Positions 7,358 through 14,190 of a stretch of DNA of 15,524 nucleotides are shown here, piece by piece. Position 1 is the first letter of the stretch, and each line of letters begins with the position of its first letter. The translations under genes and the position numbers were made by a program. The notes under the pieces were generated by a model. It saw nothing but the letters and a program-made list of their open reading frames with translations. It had not been told where the DNA came from and ran no database searches. This DNA comes from JBFJVZ01 sp041623895 (GTDB taxonomy: Bacteria > Planctomycetota > Planctomycetia > Pirellulales > Pirellulaceae). The DNA lies in the NCBI GenBank assembly GCA_041623895.1, contig JBFJVZ010000155.1, positions 1-15,524 of the forward strand. The letters are read 5' to 3'.

Positions 7358-8263
7358 CTAACTACTCGGTGTCGAAGTGCCTTGCTTCAGGTTGTCAGGA
7401 AAAATCATCGTCGCCCCCGGCTGTGAGCAAACGTAGGATGCTGTTGCAATCGCACGGCGGTTCACTTCGTCAATCTGTCGCCCAGCGAGTAGACCTAGTG
7501 ACATCGCAGCGGTGAACGCATCGCCCGCTCCAACGGTATCGACAAGATCCACGTTGGCTCCCGGCAATTCACTAACGGCATCATCGGTAACCAACACCGA
7601 TCCTTTGGCACCGCGTGTGAGAGCGACACAGCGCAGCTGAAACTGATCCGCGACCTGCTGCATGATCTGGATGTCGTTTCCCGTGGCACCACACAGATTC
7701 GCCAAAATCGGAAGTTCCTCGTCATTTAATTTAAGCACGTTGGCCAGAGCCAGCGACTGACGAATCACTTCATCATCAAAAAAAGGAGCTCGCAGATTCA
7801 CGTCCAGAATGCGAAGGCTTTCGACAGATGTTTCCGCAACGAAGCGTTGAATCGAGTTCCGCGAACATTCGCTTCGCTGGCCCAGTGTACCGAAGCAAAC
7901 GGCATCACAGTCCGCAGCCAGTCGCTGTAAGTCAGCGTTCCACAACAGATGATCCCAGGCCGCGTTGTCGGCAAAGCGATAGCTGGCGACTCCCGCCGCA
8001 TCCAATTCGATCAACACCTGGCCGGTTGGTCGCTGATCGGTCTGCACATGGGACGTGTCGACTCCATGCGTATGGACCGCATCAACAGCCCGTTGCCCCA
8101 ATTCATCGTCGCCGACCGCGCTGACCAGAAAGACTTGGGTATTTGCCTGCGCGAGCTCCGCCACACAGCAGGAGAAATTCAAGGGAGCGCCGCCCAGACG
8201 TGGACCGTCGGGGAAAACATCCCACAGCGTTTCACCAAGCGAAATAATCCTCGTCCGTTTCAT
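7358..8263 (-). CDS. PfkB-family carbohydrate kinase (fructokinase-like)
   Basis: A ribokinase/PfkB-fold sugar kinase that transfers ATP phosphate to a sugar hydroxyl, most likely fructose to fructose 6-phosphate. The N-terminal signature is 'GGAPLNFS' (24-31), preceded by 'SLGETLWDVFPDG', which is typical of fructokinases. 'LDVNLRAPFF' (153-162) and 'LKLNDEE' (178-184) mark the substrate and lid regions. The anion hole and catalytic Asp248 lie in DTVGAGDAF (242-250). The length of 301 residues is normal. AGGGG about 9 nt upstream of the ATG is a reasonable ribosome site and lies inside the short upstream ORF, whose stop overlaps this start (ATGA). Exact sugar specificity (fructose, 2-keto-3-deoxygluconate or other) cannot be settled from motifs alone. 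Fructokinase is my best guess. Confidence 0.88.
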   Translation of the reverse strand: MKRTRIISLGETLWDVFPDGPRLGGAPLNFSCCVAELAQANTQVFLVSAVGDDELGQRAVDAVHTHGVDTSHVQTDQRPTGQVLIELDAAGVASYRFADNAAWDHLLWNADLQRLAADCDAVCFGTLGQRSECSRNSIQRFVAETSVESLRILDVNLRAPFFDDEVIRQSLALANVLKLNDEELPILANLCGATGNDIQIMQQVADQFQLRCVALTRGAKGSVLVTDDAVSELPGANVDLVDTVGAGDAFTAAMSLGLLAGRQIDEVNRRAIATASYVCSQPGATMIFPDNLKQGTSTPSS

Positions 8264-8325
8264 TCGGTCATCCCCTGTTCGTGTTCCATCTGCTCCAGCA
8301 GACGCCCCATCGTCTCCGGCAGCAT
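8260..8325 (-). CDS. Short ORF (21 aa) coupled to the sugar kinase
   Basis: Minus-strand ATG at 8323-8325 encodes 21 residues starting MLPETMGRLLEQMEHEQGMTE-like, ending in a TGA that overlaps the kinase ATG (ATGA, 8260-8263). The kinase ribosome site AGGGG lies in its last codons. It could be a leader peptide coupling translation, or the 3' remnant of a larger upstream gene: the frame stays open six codons further up to a TAA, with residues that look protein-like (LAWTNT). The peptide is helical and matches nothing I recognise. It may also be fortuitous. Confidence 0.3.
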   Translation of the reverse strand: MLPETMGRLLEQMEHEQGMTE

Positions 8326-8489
8326 GGTGTTCGTCCAGGCAAGTTAAGTTATTAAGTTGCGCATTTGGATAGCCGCCGAGCGGGTTCAGCCTGGAGCCTG
8401 AGTTTGGTGACGCGATTTGAACTGAATTCCAATATCTTTCGTACTTTCAAGCGGCTCAGCAAATTCTCTTCCCATCACTGGTCCCTATC
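8264..8489. promoter_or_regulatory. Divergent intergenic region sugar kinase / two-TM protein
   Basis: 226 bp between divergent starts. The kinase side holds the 21-codon ORF and an AT-rich imperfect palindrome (8339-8360). The plus-strand gene has no Shine-Dalgarno site before its ATG. AT-rich sequence around 8418-8455 is the likeliest promoter area, with TTGAAC near its left end, but no well-spaced -10 is evident. Confidence 0.4.
8339..8360. promoter_or_regulatory. AT-rich imperfect palindrome, possible operator
   Basis: A 22-bp imperfect dyad with outer arms GCAA/TTGC and inner TTAA/TTAA blocks, also readable as three AAGTT repeats. It sits just upstream of the short ORF preceding the sugar kinase, where a LacI/GntR-type repressor site would be expected. 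Binding is inferred only from symmetry and position. Confidence 0.25.
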
Positions 8490-9047
8490 ATGAAGACCGT
8501 CCTTGCCGAGTATCCCGTCCTACTGTCGCTGATGATCGGAATCACCGCCGCGGCGCTGATCTACGGGTGGCTGCAAACCGGCAAAAAGCAGCTTGGAATC
8601 ATGGGCCTGTTGGTCGCAGTGATGGTTCCTGTCGGCTGGTACGTATCGACTAGTTGGGTCACCGATCGCGAGCAAATTCGCGCCCTCATCGATCAAACGG
8701 CGGCCGCTGTGGGAGCCAACGATCACGAGACCGCCGTGGCCGTGATTGGGAACGTGGAGACCAAGAATCGAGCCAGGGCTGAACTGCCGAGATATATTTT
8801 CGACCTGATCAAAGTCAGCGGCGTCCAGATTCGCATCGCGGAAAGCAGCATCCCGCCCCAGGCGGACGTTGACATCAATGCCTTGGCGGTGGTCAGCGCA
8901 AAAGGAGGCCAGTTCACTAACATGCGAGTCCCCAGACGGCTGTTCCTGAAGTTCCAAAAGAACGATGATGGGAAGTGGGTTGTGGTCGACTACAACCACA
9001 CCCCTTTGGATGGACGGCCCGATACGTACTCCTCACGACGATACTAG
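8490..9047 (+). CDS. Two-TM membrane protein with NTF2-like C-terminus
   Basis: A 185-residue protein of no named family. Two hydrophobic segments (about 9-27 and 36-52) with a short basic loop (GKKQ) between them form a hairpin in the inner membrane. The rest is soluble: a helix 'DREQIRALIDQTAAAVGANDHETAVAVI' followed by a strand-rich half ending 'RRLFLKFQKNDDGKWVVVDYNH'. This helix-then-sheet layout, with the closing 'DGKWVVVDYN' strand, resembles NTF2-like/SnoaL folds; that is inference. No catalytic motif is visible. Its stop is 9 nt before the tmk start, so the two genes probably share a transcript, but no functional link to dTMP synthesis is evident. The start lacks a ribosome site but the N-terminus fits a membrane protein. 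Confidence 0.85.
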   Translation: MKTVLAEYPVLLSLMIGITAAALIYGWLQTGKKQLGIMGLLVAVMVPVGWYVSTSWVTDREQIRALIDQTAAAVGANDHETAVAVIGNVETKNRARAELPRYIFDLIKVSGVQIRIAESSIPPQADVDINALAVVSAKGGQFTNMRVPRRLFLKFQKNDDGKWVVVDYNHTPLDGRPDTYSSRRY

Positions 9048-9056
9048 ATCGCTCGC

Positions 9057-9662
9057 ATGACGTTTATCTCGCTTGATGGTATCGACGGCGTTGGCAAATC
9101 GACGCAAACCGCCCAGTTGCTGCAATACTTAACCGATCAAGGCCACGACGTAATCTCCGTTCGTGATCCCGGCAGTACGGAAATCGGTGCTCGCTTGCGG
9201 GCGATCCTGCTGGACAGCGAACTGGTCATGCATCGCCGCACCGAAGCGATGCTGTTCATGGCCAGCCGCTGTGAGATGATCGAAACAACGATCCGCCCGG
9301 CGCTGGAACATGGCAAAACCGTCGTCTCGGACCGATTCTTATTGGCGAACGTCGTTTACCAGAGCATCGGCGGGGACGTCTCAGCGGAGCAACTTTGGGA
9401 AATGGGCCGCTGGGCAAATGGCGGACTGCAACCGGATCTCACGCTATTGCTTGACATGCCCGCCACCGCAGCCATGAAACGGCTGGACGGACCTGCTGAC
9501 CGCATGGAATCGCGTGGCCTGCAGTACATGGAATCAGTGCGTCAGGCTTTTCTACAACAATTGCCGTCCGCCAGCGGGCGGACCGCGGTGATCAATGCCG
9601 ATCAGGACGCCAATGCCGTGACGGCGGAAATGTTGGCTGTCGTCGCGGAATTCTTAGCGTAG
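9057..9662 (+). CDS. tmk: Thymidylate kinase
   Basis: Phosphorylates dTMP to dTDP with ATP, essential for DNA synthesis, in the cytoplasm. The P-loop GIDGVGKST is at 8-16. The dTMP-binding segment reads RDPGST (36-41) where most homologues have REPGGT, a conservative change. The DR[FY] motif is DRF (92-94) followed by 'LLANVVYQ'. The LID region has 'DRMESRG' followed by the expected helix 'YMESVRQAFLQ'. The length of 201 residues is normal. No Shine-Dalgarno site precedes the ATG, and the gene probably depends on the upstream two-TM gene for transcription. Its stop lies only 2 nt from the stop of the convergent DUF1501 gene, leaving no room for a separate terminator. Confidence 0.96.
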   Translation: MTFISLDGIDGVGKSTQTAQLLQYLTDQGHDVISVRDPGSTEIGARLRAILLDSELVMHRRTEAMLFMASRCEMIETTIRPALEHGKTVVSDRFLLANVVYQSIGGDVSAEQLWEMGRWANGGLQPDLTLLLDMPATAAMKRLDGPADRMESRGLQYMESVRQAFLQQLPSASGRTAVINADQDANAVTAEMLAVVAEFLA

Positions 9663-9664
9663 CC

Positions 9665-10954
9665 TCAAGCCAATAGCGCTTTGACGGGATCGCCGTCGCC
9701 TCCGATTTTGAACGGTCGACCATTGGGAGCAAAACGTTCCTGGCCAATCGGCAACCCGGCTGCGGCCGCGATCGTGGTATTGAACTCGGATACCGAAACG
9801 CCATCTTTGGCTACCGAAAATCCTCTTTCGTCCGACGCACCGTAAACCTGGCCGCCCTTGATTCCGGCTCCGATCAACAGACTGCAAAATGCACCCGGGT
9901 GATGGTCGCGACCAACATTAACGTTTATTTTCGGCTTCCGCCCAAATTCGGTGGTCAACACGATCAGGGTTTCGCTGAGCAGCCCTTTACTGTGCAGGTC
10001 GCGCATCAGATTACCCAGAGCCGTATCCAACTGACTGGCTTTGTCGTTCAGCCGCGTATAGATGTCTTGGTGCATGTCCCAGCCGCCGTAGTTGATTTCA
10101 ACAAACCGGGCACCGCTTTGCACCAATCGCCGGGCCAACAGGCAACCTTGCCCCAAAGTGTTATTGCCATAAGCATCGCGAATGTTTTGCGGCTCGGCCT
10201 TGATGTCGAAAACTTTCAAATGCTCGCTGCCCATCAACCGTCGTGCCTCACCGTACAGCTGGTTGTAAGCTTCGACCTTGCCGTTCGTGCGGCTTTTTTG
10301 AAAAGCCTCGTCAAATTGGGAGGCCAGGTAAAGCCGCCGCGCGAACAACTCCGGCGGCAGATACTTCGGCAACTTCGTATTTTCCAGACCCGCGCTGGCA
10401 TTGGCGATCGGCACAGGCGAGAGCGAAGGCTCCAAAAAACCGGCGCCCGGATGTCGATTACCGCCGCCGATCACATAGTTACCGGGCAGTTCGGTATTCA
10501 GCCGTCCAACTTCCGACACCATCCAGGCACCCATGGCGGGGTGCTGGATGCTATTGATTTTCTTGTACGACGTTCGCATCAGGTACTTGCCCTTGTCGTG
10601 CGCACCGGTCTCGGTGCTCAGCGAACGAACAATCGCCATGGCGCCAGCCAGATAGGCAAGCTTGGGGAACCGGTCACCGACCATCATTCCCGGCACACGC
10701 GTTTGGATCGGCTTGGTTTCGCCGGCTTCTTCGACGCCCTCTTTTGGATCAAACGTATCCAGGTGAGTCATCGCACCATCCATGAACATGTAAATGATGT
10801 GCTTCGCTTTTCCCGGCGGTGTTGAAGCGGCTTGTGCTTCACCGAAAAACCCTTGCGAGCCGACGGCACCGGCAAACGAGACCCCCAAGCACTGAGTGGC
10901 GGCCGATTTCATGAACGCGCGACGATCGTCGGTGGTGTATTCGGGGCGAGCCAT
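9665..10954 (-). CDS. DUF1501 family protein, Tat-exported
   Basis: A 429-residue protein of the DUF1501 family, which belongs to the alkaline-phosphatase/sulfatase-like fold and is abundant in Planctomycetes. The N-terminus carries a twin-arginine signal (RRAFMK, 11-16) with a hydrophobic stretch and a probable cleavage site near AQAAS (about 40-44), so it should be exported folded. Family hallmarks are 'MFMDGAMTHLDTFDPK' (about 56-71), 'EINYGGWDMHQD', 'TTEFGRKPKIN' and 'GRDHHPGAF', with several conserved Asp/His residues that could bind metal. Function and substrate are not established for the family. It follows the DUF1549/DUF1553 gene after 49 nt on the same strand, the standard planctomycete pairing. 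A purine-rich GAAGAGAG lies upstream of the ATG. Confidence 0.93.
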   Translation of the reverse strand: MARPEYTTDDRRAFMKSAATQCLGVSFAGAVGSQGFFGEAQAASTPPGKAKHIIYMFMDGAMTHLDTFDPKEGVEEAGETKPIQTRVPGMMVGDRFPKLAYLAGAMAIVRSLSTETGAHDKGKYLMRTSYKKINSIQHPAMGAWMVSEVGRLNTELPGNYVIGGGNRHPGAGFLEPSLSPVPIANASAGLENTKLPKYLPPELFARRLYLASQFDEAFQKSRTNGKVEAYNQLYGEARRLMGSEHLKVFDIKAEPQNIRDAYGNNTLGQGCLLARRLVQSGARFVEINYGGWDMHQDIYTRLNDKASQLDTALGNLMRDLHSKGLLSETLIVLTTEFGRKPKINVNVGRDHHPGAFCSLLIGAGIKGGQVYGASDERGFSVAKDGVSVSEFNTTIAAAAGLPIGQERFAPNGRPFKIGGDGDPVKALLA

Positions 10955-11003
10955 TGGTTGATTTCTCTCTTCAAAACTGACAGGGTTAACAAACCGCGTT
11001 GAA

Positions 11004-12944
11004 CTATTGAATGAACAAGAATTCGCGAGTATTCAGCAGTGCCCAAATGATATTTCCGTAACCAACATTGTCGTTGCGGACCTTCGTCAACTCTTTCGCC
11101 GCAATAATCCGATCCTGGACATTGGGTCGTCGCGCCAAGACACTCAGGAAAATCGCGTCGATGCGGTCTTTTGTTTTTTCGATGGCCAACACGTTGTCGA
11201 CAATCGCCGATCCCGCCTCCAGCATCACGTGGGTGATCGGGCCGTTAAACATCGCCAAAATCTGAGGGACCGTGGCGTCCTGCTGCGCTGTATTGATGAC
11301 TTCTCGGTCACCCTGCCCGAACTGCCGCAAGAAGTGATTGGCAGCGACCGGGGAAGGCAGCTCACTGGCACGACACAACACGTTTCCCTGATAAGAATGC
11401 TTGTTCAGCGAACGCTGGTAGTAGCCCCGGTAGTAGGTCTCTTTGAAGACTTCCGATTGCTGTTTTACCGATTTGTAACTGGCGACAGAAAAATCGATAT
11501 CCATCACGTCGTACATTTCATTCGCCGTCGGACGCTGGAACGGCCAAGGATTGTGCACCGCCAGCGCCAGCAGCGAATCCCAAACCTGTTCCGCCGTCAT
11601 TCGGCGAACCACCGGGCCCGGAAAATAATAGGGTTCGCCACTGGTCAGTGAATAATCGCTCGCCTGCCGCTGGTACGTCTCGCTGTACAGCACCATCCGC
11701 AAGAACTCTTTGATGTTGAAGTCGCCACGAATCATTTCCGCGGCCAAATAGTCCAGCAGTTCCTCGTTCACACAAGGATGCTCGTCACGAAAATCGTCGA
11801 TCGGCTCAACCAATCCGACACCCAGAAAACGCTGCCACAATCGATTGGCAATCGTCTTGCTGAACTGCGGGTTTTCGCTGCTGGTCAGCCAGGCCGCAAA
11901 CTGTTCTCGCGGGCTGCTGTTTTTCGCGGACGTCGGGATTTCGCCCCACAGCACAGCCGGCTTAACGACTTCGTTCGGCTTGGCGTCCTCGTAGGCGTAA
12001 TCATGCGGAAGTTTCAGCGTCGCTGGAACTTCGCTGACGCGGTACGTGTTGGCTCGCACCAGCCGCTGGAACTCGCCCGGCACGCGGCCCTTGTCGTGTA
12101 ACTTGCGAGCTTCATTGATCAAATCATTCGCGGGATTCGATTTCGTGTATCCCGGATCACCCCGTTTGAAACGAGTCCGAGTGCCGGCGGTGAACGCAGC
12201 CAATTCATAGAACTGATACTGCGTCCACTGATCAAAGGGATGATCGTGGCACTGGGCACATCCAATCTGCGTTCCCAGGAAGACTCTTACGGTGTTGTCT
12301 ATGTAGGGCAGTGCCATCCCGTCATCGCGAAGCTGAAATCCGACTGCCGGGTTTTCCCAAACCTTGCCGTCGGTAGTCAGCATCTCGTAAACCCATTTAT
12401 CGTATTTCTTGTTCGTTCGAATCGAATCCTTGACGTAGAACAGGTAGGGGTCGGACACAATGTTGGGCTGCGGACGATCGACCAGGCGCAGCGTGTCGGC
12501 CCAGAAGTTGTACATGTTGCTGACGTAGTCGGGGCTGCTCAGTAATTCGTCAATCAGGTTTTGCCGCTTGTCAGGCTCGCCCGACTCCAGAAAACCCATC
12601 GTCTCCTTTAAGGTTGGAATGCGACCGGCAACATCCAGGTAAACTCGCCGCAAAAACACCTCGTCGCTGGCCAAATCGTTGGGAGTTTGGCCCTCTTTGA
12701 TCAGCTTTTGCTCCACCAAGCCGTCCAAGCGGCTGGCGGCAGACATCAGTTGCGATCTCCGCCCCTCCAGAACGGGAGCCACCTGCATCGCGACTTTGCC
12801 CTGCCGCACGCTTTCCGGCAGGCGAATCTTGGGGGCGGGTTTTGGTTTCGGCTTGTTCTTCTGGGCCAAGACGGTCTGGGGCGCCAGCAACAGCGTGGCA
12901 CTCAGACTCGCCAGCAAAACCGTTCTGAAAACAGATTCTTTCAT
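11004..12944 (-). CDS. DUF1549/DUF1553 protein with CXXCH motif, exported
   Basis: A 646-residue planctomycete-type PSCyt2/PSD1 protein. A Sec signal peptide (MKESVFRTVLLASL..., cleavage near LAQ, about residue 28) is followed by a Lys/Pro-rich linker (29-40). The DUF1549 half begins near 'DEVFLRRVYLDVAGRIPTL' (94-112) and contains 'FLGTQIGCAQCHDHPFD', where CAQCH (229-233) is a c-type haem-like CXXCH. The DUF1553 half holds 'FAAWLTSSENPQFSKTIANRLWQRFLG' and 'YLAAEMIRGDFNIKEFLRMVLYSETYQRQ'. No extra N-terminal cytochrome domain is fused, unlike many relatives. The frame is open to 13259, but the ATG at 12942-12944 gives a proper signal peptide, and the upstream residues look non-coding and would overlap the divergent gene. 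Function is unknown. Confidence 0.92.
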   Translation of the reverse strand: MKESVFRTVLLASLSATLLLAPQTVLAQKNKPKPKPAPKIRLPESVRQGKVAMQVAPVLEGRRSQLMSAASRLDGLVEQKLIKEGQTPNDLASDEVFLRRVYLDVAGRIPTLKETMGFLESGEPDKRQNLIDELLSSPDYVSNMYNFWADTLRLVDRPQPNIVSDPYLFYVKDSIRTNKKYDKWVYEMLTTDGKVWENPAVGFQLRDDGMALPYIDNTVRVFLGTQIGCAQCHDHPFDQWTQYQFYELAAFTAGTRTRFKRGDPGYTKSNPANDLINEARKLHDKGRVPGEFQRLVRANTYRVSEVPATLKLPHDYAYEDAKPNEVVKPAVLWGEIPTSAKNSSPREQFAAWLTSSENPQFSKTIANRLWQRFLGVGLVEPIDDFRDEHPCVNEELLDYLAAEMIRGDFNIKEFLRMVLYSETYQRQASDYSLTSGEPYYFPGPVVRRMTAEQVWDSLLALAVHNPWPFQRPTANEMYDVMDIDFSVASYKSVKQQSEVFKETYYRGYYQRSLNKHSYQGNVLCRASELPSPVAANHFLRQFGQGDREVINTAQQDATVPQILAMFNGPITHVMLEAGSAIVDNVLAIEKTKDRIDAIFLSVLARRPNVQDRIIAAKELTKVRNDNVGYGNIIWALLNTREFLFIQ

Positions 12945-13182
12945 CACGTAACCAACTCTTGGGAAGAATTCTCGCCAGCAGGATCTAGCGGGGTACAGCC
13001 ATCGGCAGACACTGCCATAATCATAATCAATTCGGCACAGATTGGGCGAGCCTTCCCGGGTTGATGTCAGGAGCCAATTTGGCCGGCAGGACGAATGACC
13101 GGCACGACGAATTAGCTGATTCGCCCCGATAATCCCACCCTCTTTTGTTCGACTGCAACTTTTACACGCATAGGCGATAACG
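12945..13182. promoter_or_regulatory. Divergent intergenic region DUF1549 gene / DUF6807 gene, dyad-rich
   Basis: 238 bp separating two pairs of exported-protein genes. It contains GGCAG-ACA-CTGCC (13004-13016), an 11-bp palindrome GCCAATTTGGC (13073-13083), a 16-bp tandem repeat (13083-13098, 13099-13114) and CGAAT-6-ATTCG (13108-13123). On the plus side, AGGCG lies 6 nt before the ATG at 13183. No clear sigma-70 promoter is seen on either strand. Confidence 0.5.
13083..13114. repeat. 16-bp tandem direct repeat
   Basis: Two adjacent copies of CCGGCASGACGAATKA, 14 of 16 positions identical, differing at the seventh and fifteenth base. The unit spans about one and a half helical turns. The left end abuts the palindrome GCCAATTTGGC, and the right copy shares CGAAT with an inverted ATTCG. 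It lies about 70 bp upstream of the DUF6807 gene and about 140 bp from the DUF1549 gene, consistent with a regulator binding site. Confidence 0.45.
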
Positions 13183-14190
13183 ATGACGACCCAGCATGGC
13201 ACTGGCTCCTGCACCCGGATGAGGCGCTGGTTTTCGGCGATCTTGGTGATTGCCGGCACAGCTCCCTTGGTTCACGGCCAACCTCCGAAGGAAGCTCGAC
13301 TGAGAGTTACCAGCGTCCCGCAGCCCGCCGGCTGGAATATCCTCATCGGCGATGATCTGTTTGCCGGTTACCGCTTTGACGATGGTGGTAAACCGATCGT
13401 CTACCCGATTCATGGACCGGGTGACCGCAGCATGACGCGCCATTTTCCAATGCGAAAGGATGTCACAGGTGAACGCGGCGACCACGATCATCACCGGTCG
13501 CTATGGCTGACTCACGGCGATGTGAACGGAGTCGATTTTTGGCTGGACGACCAGGGCTGTGGACGGATCGTGCATCAACAGGGTGAAGTCGCCGTCACCG
13601 ATGCCGGCACGGTCGTCCTGCTGACATCCAACGATTGGCTCGGTCCAGACGGAAAGAGAATTTTCAGTGATGTTCGGCGGTTTGAGTTTATCGTTGATGG
13701 CGATCGCCGCATCATCGATTGCGACTTTCTGCTCAAAGCTACCGATGGCGATGTTAATTTTGGCGACACCAAGGAAGGCACCTTTGGTATCCGCGTTGCC
13801 AGCACAATGAAAGTCGACGCCAAAGCCGGCGGTGTGATCACCAATGCCGAAGGCGAAACCAACAAGGATGCGTGGGGCAAGAAATCACCCTGGGTCGACT
13901 ACTCCGGGCCAGTCGATGGTCAGACCGTTGGTATCACTGTCCATGCACACCCCAGCGGATTCGGGGCACCCTGTCGATGGCATGTGCGCACCTACGGCCT
14001 GTTCGCAGCCAATCCATTTGGCGTACACCACTTCGACGGTGGTCCGAAACGCAGCGGCGTCGTCTTGAAAGAGGGAACCAAGATGCGTTTGAATTATCGC
14101 GTCGTGCTGCATCCCAATGGCCTGGATGCCGAAGCGACGAGGGGCGATGCTGAAAAGTACGCCAATGATCCGCGCCCGGAACTACAGTGA
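13183..14190 (+). CDS. Secreted PmoA-like protein (DUF6807)
   Basis: A 335-residue exported protein of the Pfam family labelled 'Methane oxygenase PmoA' (DUF6807). A signal peptide is visible if counted from Met13 (MRRWFSAILVIAGTAPLVHGQ). I keep the ATG at 13183 because AGGCG stands 6 nt before it, but Met13 (13219) is possible. The family's hallmark is the His-rich 'DHDHHRSLWLTHGDVNGVDFW' region around residues 100-120, followed by beta-rich sequence with 'GDTKEGTFGIRVASTM' and 'SPWVDYSGP'. The family has no demonstrated methane-oxidising activity, and this soluble secreted protein is unrelated to the membrane pMMO subunit. A role with sugars is only suggested by frequent neighbours in Planctomycetes. 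Its TGA overlaps the next gene's GTG. Confidence 0.88.
   Translation: MTTQHGTGSCTRMRRWFSAILVIAGTAPLVHGQPPKEARLRVTSVPQPAGWNILIGDDLFAGYRFDDGGKPIVYPIHGPGDRSMTRHFPMRKDVTGERGDHDHHRSLWLTHGDVNGVDFWLDDQGCGRIVHQQGEVAVTDAGTVVLLTSNDWLGPDGKRIFSDVRRFEFIVDGDRRIIDCDFLLKATDGDVNFGDTKEGTFGIRVASTMKVDAKAGGVITNAEGETNKDAWGKKSPWVDYSGPVDGQTVGITVHAHPSGFGAPCRWHVRTYGLFAANPFGVHHFDGGPKRSGVVLKEGTKMRLNYRVVLHPNGLDAEATRGDAEKYANDPRPELQ

Noticed and set aside
9899..10825. 308-residue plus-strand ORF
   Set aside because: It lies antisense within the clearly coding DUF1501 gene. Its residues match no family pattern, and the openness follows from codon bias of the real gene.
12945..13259. Upstream extension of the DUF1549/DUF1553 protein
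   Set aside because: The extension has random-looking composition, would bury the signal peptide and would overlap the start of the divergent DUF6807 gene.
13183..14190. Particulate methane monooxygenase subunit
   Set aside because: The family name suggests PmoA, but the protein is soluble and secreted with no multiple membrane helices or pMMO motifs, and no pmoB or pmoC genes are nearby.
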